Of a stretch of 64,000 nt of DNA, positions 7,636 to 16,081 are shown one piece after another (position 1 is the stretch's first letter; each line of letters opens with the position of its first letter). A model generated the notes under the pieces. That model searched no databases. It was not told where the DNA came from and was given only the letters and a program-made list of their open reading frames with translations. The translations under genes were made by a program, and so were the position numbers. Source of the stretch: Streptomyces sedi (GTDB lineage: Bacteria; Actinomycetota; Actinomycetes; Streptomycetales; Streptomycetaceae); contig NZ_VDGT01000003.1 in assembly GCF_006335015.1 (NCBI RefSeq), positions 248,001 through 312,000 on the forward strand. The letters are read 5' to 3'.

Positions 7636-9263
7636 CAGGAGCACACGGTACCGTCGCCCGGCGGATCGCCGTCCAGGAGTTGGGAGAGCACGGCGTCCCT
7701 GACGCAGGGGTCGCCGCTGTTGAACGCGCCGTGCCCCTCGCCCTCGTAGGTCAGCAGCACCCCGACGCCCGGGCCCAGTTCCTCGCGCATCCGCTCTGCG
7801 CCGACCCGGGGCGTCGCCGGGTCGCCGGTGGTGGCCAGCAGCAGGATGGGCGCGGCGCCGTCGGCGGCGACCCGGGGCTGGTCGCGTTCCCCGTTGACCG
7901 GCCAGTTGGCGCAGGAGAGCAGCCCCCACACCAGGTGCTCGCCGAACACGGGGGAGGCCTCGACGAACGCGTCGCGCTGCTCACGCACCGTCTCCAACGT
8001 GGGGCGGGAGGCGAAGTCGGCGCAGTTCACGGCCGTGTTGGCGGAGCCCAGATTGCGGTAACGGCCCTCCGCGTCACGCCCGTTGTACTGCTCGGCGGCG
8101 CGCAGCAGCAGCTCGCCCCTGCCGTCCTCGCGCGCCTCGCGGACGGCCTCGCCGAGGAAGTCCCAGGAGCCGCGGGAGTAGAGGCTGGCCAACACGCCGG
8201 TGACGGCGAGGTCGTGGGTCAGCAGCCGGCCGGAGCCGGTGGGCAGCGGGTCCTCGCGCAGCGCCTCGAAGAGGTCGGTCAGCGCCGTGTGGCCCTCCTC
8301 GCCGGGCCCGCCGACGGGGCAGTCGGGGGAACGGCCGCACTCCTGGAGGTAGTTGTCCAGGGCGAGTTGGAACCCCTCGGTCTGCAACAGCAGCCGTTCC
8401 ACCTGGTCCCTGGTCGGGTCGACCACGGCGTCCAGCACGGTGCGGCCGACGCGGTCGGGGAAGAGATGGGCGTGGACGGCGCCCAGCTTGGTGCCGTAGG
8501 AGACGCCGAAGTAGTGCAGCTTGTCGTCGCCGAGCACCCGCCGCATCAGGTCCAGGTCGCGGGCCGCGTTGACCGTGCCGACCTGCGCCAGCACGTCGCC
8601 GTTCCGCTCGGTGCAGTCGATGGCGTACTCGCGGTTGGCGGTGAGGAACGCGCGTTCCTCCTCCGGGGTGCGCGGCGGGCCGAGGGTGTCCTGGGCGGCG
8701 GCGTCGATCGCCTCGTCGTCGCGGCAGACCACGCCCGCGGACTCGCCGACGCCGCGCGGGTCGAAGCTGACCAGGTCGTAGCGTTCCGCCAGCGCCTCGT
8801 AACGGTCGCCGGAGCGCGGCAGGCTGGCGACGCCTGAGCCGCCGGGGCCGCCGAAGTTGAAGACCAGCGAGCCGATCCGGTCCTCACGGTCCTGGGCCTC
8901 GGCCCGGATCATCGCCAACTCGATGGTGTCGCCGTCCGGTTGGGCGTAGTCCAACGGAACGGTCAACGTGGCGCACCGCCACGGCTCGCCCGGCGGTCCG
9001 CCCGCGCCCTGGAGCGGGGACGGCGCGGGGCAGCTCTCCCACTCCGGGCGCTGCTCGGTGAACCGCTCGGGCAGCGGCGGGAGTTCGACGTCGGCCGGGT
9101 CGGTGCCGGTGTCCGACGGGGTGTTCCGGCCGCCGGGGTCCTCCGGCTCGGCCGGTCCGGAGGAGGAGCCGGAGCAACCGGCGAGCAGCACCCCGACCAG
9201 CGCCAGCGGAACGACGGCGCGTATGCCGCCCCGCGTGCCTCCCCGACTGCCACCCCGACCCAT
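7635..9263 (-). CDS. Lipoprotein alpha/beta-hydrolase, tripeptidyl-aminopeptidase type (copy 2)
   Basis: A 542-residue paralogue of its neighbours. The signal peptide has lipobox LLAGC (Cys30). The same FNFGGPGGSG, GVSYGTKLG nucleophile, TGDPATP acid and GEGHGAF histidine motifs are present, so it should be an active membrane-anchored exopeptidase. The ATG at 9263 is preceded by a GAGGGGG ribosome binding site. It is transcribed ahead of copy 1 and coupled to it through the TGATG overlap. The substrate is not known. Confidence 0.9.
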   Translation of the reverse strand: MGRGGSRGGTRGGIRAVVPLALVGVLLAGCSGSSSGPAEPEDPGGRNTPSDTGTDPADVELPPLPERFTEQRPEWESCPAPSPLQGAGGPPGEPWRCATLTVPLDYAQPDGDTIELAMIRAEAQDREDRIGSLVFNFGGPGGSGVASLPRSGDRYEALAERYDLVSFDPRGVGESAGVVCRDDEAIDAAAQDTLGPPRTPEEERAFLTANREYAIDCTERNGDVLAQVGTVNAARDLDLMRRVLGDDKLHYFGVSYGTKLGAVHAHLFPDRVGRTVLDAVVDPTRDQVERLLLQTEGFQLALDNYLQECGRSPDCPVGGPGEEGHTALTDLFEALREDPLPTGSGRLLTHDLAVTGVLASLYSRGSWDFLGEAVREAREDGRGELLLRAAEQYNGRDAEGRYRNLGSANTAVNCADFASRPTLETVREQRDAFVEASPVFGEHLVWGLLSCANWPVNGERDQPRVAADGAAPILLLATTGDPATPRVGAERMREELGPGVGVLLTYEGEGHGAFNSGDPCVRDAVLSQLLDGDPPGDGTVCS

Positions 9264-9341
9264 GCGCGGCCCCCTCGCGATCTCGACGGGCCGCGTGGCG
9301 CCGGCCCCCTCAACGGAGGCTACCCGCTGCGCGGGCCCCGC

Positions 9342-10940
9342 TCAGTCGCAGGTGGTGCCGTCGTCGGGAATCTCACCGTCCACCAGATAGGCGTGGGTGG
9401 CGTCCCTGACACAGGAGTTGCCGCTGTTGTACGCGCCGTGCCCCTCGCCCTCGTAGGTCAGCTCGACCGCCACGTCCCCGCCGAGCGCGTCGGCCATCCG
9501 GGAGGTGCCCTCGTAGGGGGTCGCCGGGTCGCCCGTGGTGCCGATCAGCAGGATCGGCTCGGAGCCTTCCGCCGACACGTCCGGATGCGCGGCGGCGCCG
9601 TCCACCGGCCAGTCGGTGCAGGTCAGCAGCGACCACGCCATCGGCGGGCCGAAGATCGCCGAGGTGTCCTCGAACTCGCCCAGCACGTCGCGCACGTCCT
9701 TCTCGTCGTAACGCCGGTCGGAGTCGGCGCAGTTGATCGCCGTGAGGGAGGACTGGAGGGTGGTGTAGGTGCCGTCCGGGTTGCGGCCGTTCATCGCGTC
9801 GCCGAGCGCCAGCAGCACCGAGCCGTCAGGGTCCTCCTCGTCGGTCGCGTCGGCGAGACCCTGGGTGAGATAGGGCCAGAAGTCCTCCGAGTACAGGGAC
9901 TGGGCGATGCCGCCGTACGCCAACGCCTCGGTCAGCCGACGGTCGTCGGGGTCCTGGGTCGGCAACGGCTGCTCGCGCAGCCGCTCCAGCAGCGCCGACA
10001 GCCGTTCCTCCGCCTCGTCCCGGTCGCCGCCGAGGGGGCAGTCGTCCTGGTCGACGCAGTGGTCCAGATAGTTCTCCAGGGCGCGCTGGAACCCCTCGGC
10101 CTGCCCCTTCGCGCCCTCCTCCGAGGTGCCGGAGGGGTCGACCACGGCGTCGAAGACGGCGCGGCCGACGCGGCGCGGGAAGAGGTGCGCGTAGACGCCG
10201 CCCAGCTCGGTCCCGTAGGAGATGCCGAAGTAGTGCAGCTTGTCGTCGCCGAGCACCCGCCGCATCAGGTCCAGGTCGCGGGCCGTCGCGGTGGTCGTCA
10301 GGTGCGGCAGCAGATCGCCCGAGCGCTCCTCGCAGCCCTCGGTGAACTGCCGCAGCCGGCCGGTGTAGGCACGTTCCTGCTCGCGGGTCTCCGGGAACAG
10401 GTCGGAGGCGAAGTACTCGTCCAGCTCGGCGTCGTCGAGACAGCGCACGCCCTCGCTGTCGCCGACGCCGCGCGGGTCGAAGCTCACCAGGTCGAAGGAG
10501 CGACGCAGCTCGTCGTAGTCCTCGCCGAAGGCGGGCAGCGTCACCACGCCCGAGCCGCCGGGGCCGCCGAAGTTGAAGAGGAGCGAGCCGATCCGGTCGT
10601 CGCCCTCGGCCTCGCTCCGCGCCCTGACCATCGCCAGGTCGATGGTGTCGCCCTCGGGGTCGGTGTAGTCCAGCGGCGCGGTCAACGTGGCGCACTCCCA
10701 CTCGCCGCCGTCGGGCAGCGGGGCGGTCGTCGCCGTGTCGTCGCCCTGCGAGCTGTCGGGCGGCGGGCAGGGGCTCCACTCCAGCCGTTGCTCGGTGAAC
10801 GACTTCGGCAGGTCGTCGGTGTCCCGGGCGCCCTCGACGGCGGATGCGGGACGTTCGGCGTCGGCGCTGGCGCCGGCGCAGCCGCCCACCAGGGCGCCCG
10901 TGGTCAGCAGCGCGGGGACGAGCAGGCGGGCTCGGTGCAT
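9342..10940 (-). CDS. Lipoprotein alpha/beta-hydrolase, tripeptidyl-aminopeptidase type (copy 3)
   Basis: A 532-residue protein, the first gene of the three-paralogue cluster. The ATG at 10940 is chosen over an in-frame ATG at 10985. It has GGGAG 8 nt upstream and gives a compact signal peptide with lipobox LVGGC (Cys21). Catalytic motifs match the other copies: FNFGGPGGSG, GISYGTELG, TTGDPATP and GEGHGAY. A 78-bp gap separates it from copy 2. The three differ clearly in sequence, so this is not a recent tandem duplication. Confidence 0.9.
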   Translation of the reverse strand: MHRARLLVPALLTTGALVGGCAGASADAERPASAVEGARDTDDLPKSFTEQRLEWSPCPPPDSSQGDDTATTAPLPDGGEWECATLTAPLDYTDPEGDTIDLAMVRARSEAEGDDRIGSLLFNFGGPGGSGVVTLPAFGEDYDELRRSFDLVSFDPRGVGDSEGVRCLDDAELDEYFASDLFPETREQERAYTGRLRQFTEGCEERSGDLLPHLTTTATARDLDLMRRVLGDDKLHYFGISYGTELGGVYAHLFPRRVGRAVFDAVVDPSGTSEEGAKGQAEGFQRALENYLDHCVDQDDCPLGGDRDEAEERLSALLERLREQPLPTQDPDDRRLTEALAYGGIAQSLYSEDFWPYLTQGLADATDEEDPDGSVLLALGDAMNGRNPDGTYTTLQSSLTAINCADSDRRYDEKDVRDVLGEFEDTSAIFGPPMAWSLLTCTDWPVDGAAAHPDVSAEGSEPILLIGTTGDPATPYEGTSRMADALGGDVAVELTYEGEGHGAYNSGNSCVRDATHAYLVDGEIPDDGTTCD

Positions 10941-11098
10941 CAGACGGCTCCCAACGGTCGGCTCCGACCGCTCCATGGTCGACACCGCCGCGCCAGCGCC
11001 GCGACCCGGCGCGGGTCAACCGGGTGAGGAGCGGCGCCGCCTCCGACACCGGCGCGTCCCGCCCGCGCGCCGCCCGCGCCTCGTCTGAATGTCGCCCG

Positions 11099-11905
11099 TC
11101 AACGGCCCGGCTGGAGCACCCCGACCCACCGGCCGCGCAGCGTGATCAGCACCCCGGCCGCCACCACCAGCAGCAGCAGCGACACGGCGGTCGCGCCCGC
11201 CGGATCGTCCTGGAGCAGCAGATAGACCTTCAGCGGCAGGGTCTGCGTGGTGCCCGGCAGATTGCCGGCGAACGTGATCGTCGCCCCGAACTCGCCCAGC
11301 GCCCGCGCCCAGCACAGCGCCGCGCCCGCGGCCAGCGCCGGGCGCAGCATCGGCAGCGTCACCAGCCACAGGGTGCGCAGCGGGCCGGCTCCCATGGTGG
11401 CCGCCGCCTCCTCGAAGTGCGGCTCGATCCCGCCGAGCGCGCCCTCCAGGCTGATCACCAGGAACGGCATCGCGACAAACGTCGCCGCCACCACGGCACC
11501 CGCGGTGCTGAACGACAGCGTCCAGCCGAACCGTTCGAGCTGCTCGCCCAGCAGCCCCCGCCGGCCGAATCCCTGCGCGAGCGCCACACCCGCCACGGTC
11601 GGCGGCAGCACCATCGGCAGGATCACCAGGCAGCGCACCAGCGTCCGGCCGGGGAAGTCGGTCCTGGCCAGCAGCCAGGCCAGCGGCACCCCGAGCAGCA
11701 GCGAGAGCAGCAGCGCCCAGCCCGAGACCAGCAGCGACAGCCGCAGCGCCTCGGTGACCGCCGGCTCCGTCAGCCGCGCGCCGAGGTCGCCCCAGGGCGC
11801 GTCGACCAGCACCCCGAGCAGCGGAACGGCGAGAAAGGCGACCGCGAGCAGCGCGGGCAGCGCCAGCGCCAGGGGCGGGCGCCGGCGGCGCGCGCCGGGG
11901 CTCAC
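11099..11905 (-). CDS. modB: Molybdate ABC transporter permease
   Basis: A 268-residue inner-membrane permease with about six transmembrane segments. The cytoplasmic EAA loop is visible as EAAATMGAGPLRTLW followed by a distal ARALGEFGATITFAGN segment, which is characteristic of ModB/CysT-type permeases. It starts at a GTG 7 nt after the stop of modA on the same strand. It would form the membrane channel for molybdate or tungstate delivered by ModA. No ATPase gene (modC) follows: the next gene in this direction is the peptidase cluster. It must use an ATPase encoded elsewhere or be incomplete. Confidence 0.9.
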   Translation of the reverse strand: MSPGARRRRPPLALALPALLAVAFLAVPLLGVLVDAPWGDLGARLTEPAVTEALRLSLLVSGWALLLSLLLGVPLAWLLARTDFPGRTLVRCLVILPMVLPPTVAGVALAQGFGRRGLLGEQLERFGWTLSFSTAGAVVAATFVAMPFLVISLEGALGGIEPHFEEAAATMGAGPLRTLWLVTLPMLRPALAAGAALCWARALGEFGATITFAGNLPGTTQTLPLKVYLLLQDDPAGATAVSLLLLVVAAGVLITLRGRWVGVLQPGR

Positions 11906-11912
11906 GCGCCGC

Positions 11913-12728
11913 TCACGGGGCGAGGAAGCCGGCGTCGGCGAGCAGGCCCCTGGCGGTCTCCCCGTTGAGCCAGCTGACGAAGTCGGCCGCCTCGTCCGGG
12001 TGTTCGGCCTCGTTCAGCGCGGCGGCCGGGTACGCGGCGAGCACGTTCCACTCCTCCGGGATCGGCACCGTGCGCACGTCGTCGCCGGCGACGGCGGCGT
12101 CCGTGGCGTAGACCAGGCCGGCGTCGGCCTCGCCCAGCCGCACCTTGCCGAGCACCGCGCGCACGCTGCTCTCCAGCGAGACCGGCTCGGCCTCGACGCC
12201 CCGCTCCCGGAGGACCTCCTGGCCGTAGCGGCCCGCCGGCACCTCGGGCGCGGCCAGCACCAGCCGCAGCCCCGGTTCTCCGAGGTCGGCCAACTCCTCG
12301 ACACCCGCCGGGTTGTCCGGCGGGGTGACGATGGTCAGCTCGTTGCGGGCGATCGTCTCGGGCTCGCCGGTCAGCTCGGCGGCGGACGCCATGGTGTCGG
12401 TGTCGGCCGTCACCAGCACGTCGGCCGGCGCGCCCCCGTTCAGCTGGGCCACCAGCTCCTGCGAGCCGGCGAACGAGAACCGCACCGTGGTGCCCGGGCG
12501 TTCCTCCTCGTAGGCGGCGCCCGCCTCCTCGAAGACATCGGTCAGCGAGGCCGCGGCCAGCACGGTCAACGTCACCTCGGAGCCGCCGCCCCCGCCGTCG
12601 CTCCCCGACGCCCCGTCGTCCGCGCCGCAACCGGCCAGGACCAGCGCGGCCGGCACAAGCAGCGCGGGCAGAAGGCGCGCGCGGCGCGTAGGGGTGTGAG
12701 TGGGCACGGGGGTTCGGGTGCGGGGCAT
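11913..12728 (-). CDS. modA: Molybdate-binding lipoprotein
   Basis: A 271-residue substrate-binding lipoprotein. The signal peptide has lipobox LVLAGC (Cys34), followed by the ModA-type fold with VTLTVLAAASLTDVFEEAG, GSQELVAQL and GLVYATDA segments that line the oxyanion site. The start is set at the ATG at 12728, because the ribosome binding site GGAGGTGA lies 8 nt upstream of it. The in-frame ATG at 12752 falls inside the upstream gene. It captures extracellular molybdate and passes it to the permease that follows. Confidence 0.92.
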   Translation of the reverse strand: MPRTRTPVPTHTPTRRARLLPALLVPAALVLAGCGADDGASGSDGGGGGSEVTLTVLAAASLTDVFEEAGAAYEEERPGTTVRFSFAGSQELVAQLNGGAPADVLVTADTDTMASAAELTGEPETIARNELTIVTPPDNPAGVEELADLGEPGLRLVLAAPEVPAGRYGQEVLRERGVEAEPVSLESSVRAVLGKVRLGEADAGLVYATDAAVAGDDVRTVPIPEEWNVLAAYPAAALNEAEHPDEAADFVSWLNGETARGLLADAGFLAP

Positions 12729-12735
12729 CGGGGGC

Positions 12736-13137
12736 TCACCTCCGGTCGACATGAACGCTGGTGGCCTTGACCCGCGCGACGGCCTCCTCGCCGACCGCCA
12801 GGCCCAGCTCCTCGACGGCCTCGCGGGTCACCAGCGACACCAGCCGGTGCGGCCCGGCCTGGATCTCCACCTGGGCGGCGACGTCGCCAAGGGTGACCTT
12901 GGTGATGATCCCGGGAAAGGCGTTGCGGGCGCTGGTGCGTGGCTCGCCCAGGTCACCGCCGGGCGCGCCCTCGGCGCCCCACGCCACGGCGAACGCGGCG
13001 AGATCCTCCCCGGCCACCTGCCGCTTGCCGGCCTCGTCCCGCCGCGTCGGCAGCCGCTCGCCGTCGGCCCACCGCCGCACGGTGTCCGCGCTCACGCCGA
13101 GCAGCCGCGCTGCCTGCCCCATGCCGTAGAACCGCAT
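12736..13137 (-). CDS. MerR-like HTH plus TOBE domain protein, molybdate-responsive regulator
   Basis: A 133-residue protein. An N-terminal helix-turn-helix of the excisionase/MerR type (GMGQAARLLGVSADTVRRWADG) is joined to a C-terminal TOBE/mop domain (about 67-130: SARNAFPGIITKVTLGDVAAQVEI) that binds molybdate. It is the first gene of the modAB operon and probably senses molybdate to control uptake, or stores the oxyanion. The ModA ribosome binding site sits within its last codons, so the genes are tightly coupled. Confidence 0.85.
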   Translation of the reverse strand: MRFYGMGQAARLLGVSADTVRRWADGERLPTRRDEAGKRQVAGEDLAAFAVAWGAEGAPGGDLGEPRTSARNAFPGIITKVTLGDVAAQVEIQAGPHRLVSLVTREAVEELGLAVGEEAVARVKATSVHVDRR

Positions 13138-13404
13138 GTGCTGGACGGTACGGGGGTTTGGGTCGCATCCACAAGGTTTTCTTGCGGGATGGGGTCGCGG
13201 TTGCTGTGTGGCGGGTCGGGGGCGACTACTGACCTTGCCGGTCTGGGTGGGTTGTCGTCTGCGGCCCGGCGTTGGGTTGCTCGCGCAGTTCCCCGCGCCC
13301 CTTCACCGGCGGTGGGCGGCGCGAATGCTGTGTGGCGGGCCGCAGTCGACTACGGTGCTGCACCGGCAAGGTGGGTTGTCGGCGTGAGCCCGCCCCGGCG
13401 GGGG
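13138..13404. repeat. Intergenic region with interspersed GC-rich repeat (copy A)
   Basis: A gene-free 267-bp stretch. A full copy of an interspersed repeat runs from about 13232 to 13318. It begins ACCTTGCCGGTCTGGGTGGG and contains the core GGTTGCTCGCGCAGTTCCCC. Fragments of the same family (GCTGTGTGGCGGG and GGCAAGGTGGGTTGTCGG) occur at about 13203, 13327 and 13367. The region also carries the promoter of the modulon upstream of 13137. The repeat recurs at about 18480-18765 and 61686-61950. Confidence 0.75.
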
Positions 13405-14064
13405 TCACGCGCGCAGATAAGTGAGTACCGCCAGCACCCGCCGGTGGTCGTCCGGGGCCGCCGGGGGCAGGTCGAGCTTCAGCAGGATGCTCGCGATGTG
13501 CTTGGCGACCGCGGCCTCCGTGACGAACAGCCGACGGGCGATGGCGGCGTTGGAGCGGCCCTCCGCCATGAACGCGAGGACCTCGCGCTCGCGGGGGGTG
13601 AGGCGTGCCAGCGGGTCGCGGCGGCGGGCCAGGAGCTGCCGCACCACTTCGGGGTCGACGACCGTGGCGCCGGCCGCGACCCGGGCGACGGCGTCCGTGA
13701 ACTCCTCGACGTTGCCCACGCGTTCCTTGAGGAGGTAGCCGGTGCCCGCGCCGTCGTGCCGTTCCCCGAGGAGTTCGTCCGCGAAGGTCTGCTCGACGTA
13801 CTGGCTGAGCAACAGGACGGCGAGCCCGGGCTGTTCGGCCCGGAGCCGTCGCGCCGCGCGCAGCCCCTCGTCCGTGTGCCCGGGAGGCATGCGGACGTCG
13901 GCGACGACCAGGTCCGGCCGGTGCTCCCGGGCGGCGGCCAGAAGCGACGGGCCGTCGCCGACGGCGGCGAGGACCCGGTGGCCGAGGCGCTCCAGAAGAT
14001 GGACGAGGCCCTCGCGCAGAAGCACGGCGTCCTCGGCGATCACGATGCGGGCGGGCTGCTGCAC
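13405..14064 (-). CDS. NarL/LuxR-type response regulator
   Basis: A 219-residue two-component response regulator. The receiver domain (about 1-120) has the acidic pocket IVIAEDAVLLREG and the phospho-acceptor aspartate in LVVADVRMPPG. The C-terminal LuxR helix-turn-helix (about 150-210) contains LTPREREVLAFMAEGRSN. The GTG at 14064 is chosen because it places the receiver motif at the usual distance from the N-terminus. The gene overlaps the 3' end of the kinase gene by 25 nt, so the two are co-translated. It probably controls the divergent ABC transporter. Confidence 0.92.
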   Translation of the reverse strand: MQQPARIVIAEDAVLLREGLVHLLERLGHRVLAAVGDGPSLLAAAREHRPDLVVADVRMPPGHTDEGLRAARRLRAEQPGLAVLLLSQYVEQTFADELLGERHDGAGTGYLLKERVGNVEEFTDAVARVAAGATVVDPEVVRQLLARRRDPLARLTPREREVLAFMAEGRSNAAIARRLFVTEAAVAKHIASILLKLDLPPAAPDDHRRVLAVLTYLRA

Positions 14065-15209
14065 GGTATGTCGGCTCTCAGGAGGGTGGGTCCGCCGGGT
14101 GGGCTGGACAGGAACATTCTGCCGTCGGCCGCCGCGATCCGGTCGGCGAGGCCGGTGAGGCCGGTGCCACGGGCCGGGTCGGCGCCGCCCGCGCCGTCGT
14201 CCTCGATCTCCAGACGCAGCACCTCGTCGTGCAGGCGGGCGGTGACCCGGCAGCGGCCGGCACCGCTGTGTCTGGCGACGTTGGTGAGTGCCTCGGTCGC
14301 CACGAAGTAGGCCGTCTCCTCGACCCTCGTCGGCAACCGCCCCGGCACCCCCAGGTCGAGGTCGGCCGGAACGGCGCAACGCCCCGCGACATCCCGCAAC
14401 GCCGCGGGCAGCCCCCGTTCCGTGAGGATCTGCGGGTGCACGCCGCGGAGGAACTCCCGCAGCTCGGCCAGCGCCTCACCGGCGAGGGTGTGCGCCTCGC
14501 GGACGTCCTTCGCCGCCGTGCTCCCCGGCGGCAGGTCCAGGCCGGCCAGCCCGAGCCTCATGTGCAGGGCGACGAGGCGCTGCTGGGCGCCGTCGTGGAG
14601 GTCGCGTTCGATGCGGCGCCGTTCGGCGTCGAAGGCGTCGACCAGCCGGGCCCGCGAGCGGGTGACCTCCCGCAGCCTGCGGTCCCCGGGGTCCAGGACC
14701 TCCCGGGCGACGGTGCCACGGGCACCCGCCCAGGCGCCGACGGGGTACGCGACGACCGGCAGAAGCAGGACGCCGGCGATCGGGCCGGTGACGCTCTGCC
14801 AGGTGGCCGCGGTCGGTTGCAGCGGGCTCAGCAGCAGTCCGCAGGGGATGCCGAGGGCGAGCAGCAGAACGCCCAGGTCCACCCAGCCGACGGCCAGGAC
14901 GGAGACGGCTCCGTAGCCGATGGCCCGTCGGCGGCGCGGGACCCCGTGCCGGTCCCGGTCGACGAGGACCAGACGGCGGCGTTCGAACACGCCGGAGACT
15001 CCGACGGCTCCCGTCACGAGAAGCAGCGCGCAGCACGCCCCGGCCACGCCGCCGGGCGCGGTCAGGACAAGCCCGGCGGCACCGAGGCCGACGGCGACCG
15101 TGCACAGGCAGCCGGACAGCAGGTAGAGCGCCGCGCGCCACGGCCAGGCGGAGCGGAGGTAGCCCAGCGGGTTCCGGGCGAGGGCCTCCAGGACGGTACG
15201 GGGTTCCAC
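14040..15209 (-). CDS. Sensor histidine kinase (HisKA_3 / NarX-like)
   Basis: A 389-residue membrane kinase. An N-terminal sensor region has about four to six transmembrane helices (roughly 20-190). The dimerisation box ERRRIERDLHDGAQQRL carries the phospho-accepting histidine, and an HATPase domain ends the protein (EALTNVARHSGAG N-box; IEDDGAGGADPARGTGLTGL G-box). The start is tentative: the GTG at 15209 gives the usual short N-terminus. Another GTG at 15275 would start inside a 14-bp palindrome and is less likely. It pairs with the overlapping response regulator and is divergent from an ABC exporter, an arrangement common for drug or envelope-stress response. Confidence 0.88.
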   Translation of the reverse strand: MEPRTVLEALARNPLGYLRSAWPWRAALYLLSGCLCTVAVGLGAAGLVLTAPGGVAGACCALLLVTGAVGVSGVFERRRLVLVDRDRHGVPRRRRAIGYGAVSVLAVGWVDLGVLLLALGIPCGLLLSPLQPTAATWQSVTGPIAGVLLLPVVAYPVGAWAGARGTVAREVLDPGDRRLREVTRSRARLVDAFDAERRRIERDLHDGAQQRLVALHMRLGLAGLDLPPGSTAAKDVREAHTLAGEALAELREFLRGVHPQILTERGLPAALRDVAGRCAVPADLDLGVPGRLPTRVEETAYFVATEALTNVARHSGAGRCRVTARLHDEVLRLEIEDDGAGGADPARGTGLTGLADRIAAADGRMFLSSPPGGPTLLRADIPCSSPPAS

Positions 15210-15272
15210 ACCGACGACCGTAGGGCGCGCGGGCGCGGGCCGCAGTAGTGCCAGGTGGAGTACGCGTTCTCG

Positions 15273-15286
15273 CACTGGCGCCAGTG
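15273..15286. promoter_or_regulatory. Perfect 14-bp palindrome, candidate operator
   Basis: CACTGGCGCCAGTG is a perfect palindrome in the 110-bp gap between the kinase and the ABC transporter genes, 33 bp before the ABC start. A related half site (AGTGCCAGG) lies at 15247-15255. Position suggests a binding site for the linked response regulator. Confidence 0.55.
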
Positions 15287-15319
15287 TGCCGAACGGCGCG
15301 CTGCCGTTGTCTGGTTCCC

Positions 15320-16081
15320 ATGATCTCCACAGACAGTCCCCGCACGACGGGAGTGGCCGCCGAGCTTCGGGCGGTGACGAGGCGCCACCTGACCGGCGGC
15401 GAGCCCGTCACGGCCGTGGACCGGGTGTCCCTGCGCTTCGAGGCGGGAACGGTGACCGCCGTCATGGGCCCCTCGGGCTCCGGCAAGTCGACGCTGCTGC
15501 ACTGCGCGGCGGGCATCGACCGCCCGACGAGCGGAGAGGTGCTGATCGGCGACACGGAACTCGGCGGGCTCGACGAGCACGCGCTGACCCTGTTGCGCCG
15601 TGAGCGCGTCGGCTTCGTCTTCCAGTCGTTCAACCTCGTGCCGGCGTTGACCGCCGCGCAGAACGTCGAGCTGCCCCTGCGGCTCGCCCGGCGCCGCCCG
15701 GCGGCCGGCGAGGTGGCGGCGGCGCTGGCCGAGGTGGGGCTCGCTGACCGCGCGGGCCACCGGCCGAGCGAGCTGTCCGGCGGGCAGCAGCAGCGGGTCG
15801 CCATCGCCCGCGCGATGATCGCCCGGCCCGCCGTCCTCTTCGCGGACGAGCCGACCGGCGCGCTGGACATCCGCGCCTCCCGGACGGTCCTGCGGCTGCT
15901 GCGGGAACTCGCGGACCGGCGCGGGCAGACCGTCGTGATGGTCACCCACGACCCGGCCGCCGCAGCCCGCGCGGACCGGGTGGTCCTGCTCGCGGACGGG
16001 CGGGTCGCCGAGGAACTGCCCGGCGCCCGCGGCCCGGAGACGATCGCGGCACGCATGGCCGCGCTGGAGGTGGGGGCGTGA
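15320..16081 (+). CDS. ABC transporter ATP-binding protein (MacB/LolD type)
   Basis: A 253-residue ATPase with Walker A GPSGSGKST, signature LSGGQQQRVAIARA, Walker B VLFADEPTGALD and H-loop MVTHDPAAA. The sequence is typical of ATPases that work with FtsX-type permeases rather than importers. The ATG at 15320 is used; an upstream extension would run through the divergent promoter. It overlaps the permease start by 4 nt (GTGA), so the two subunits are coupled. Confidence 0.92.
   Translation: MISTDSPRTTGVAAELRAVTRRHLTGGEPVTAVDRVSLRFEAGTVTAVMGPSGSGKSTLLHCAAGIDRPTSGEVLIGDTELGGLDEHALTLLRRERVGFVFQSFNLVPALTAAQNVELPLRLARRRPAAGEVAAALAEVGLADRAGHRPSELSGGQQQRVAIARAMIARPAVLFADEPTGALDIRASRTVLRLLRELADRRGQTVVMVTHDPAAAARADRVVLLADGRVAEELPGARGPETIAARMAALEVGA

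Noticed and set aside
15209..15275. Histidine kinase start at GTG 15275
   Set aside because: It would place the start codon inside the 14-bp palindrome and add a tail absent from the usual layout of these kinases.
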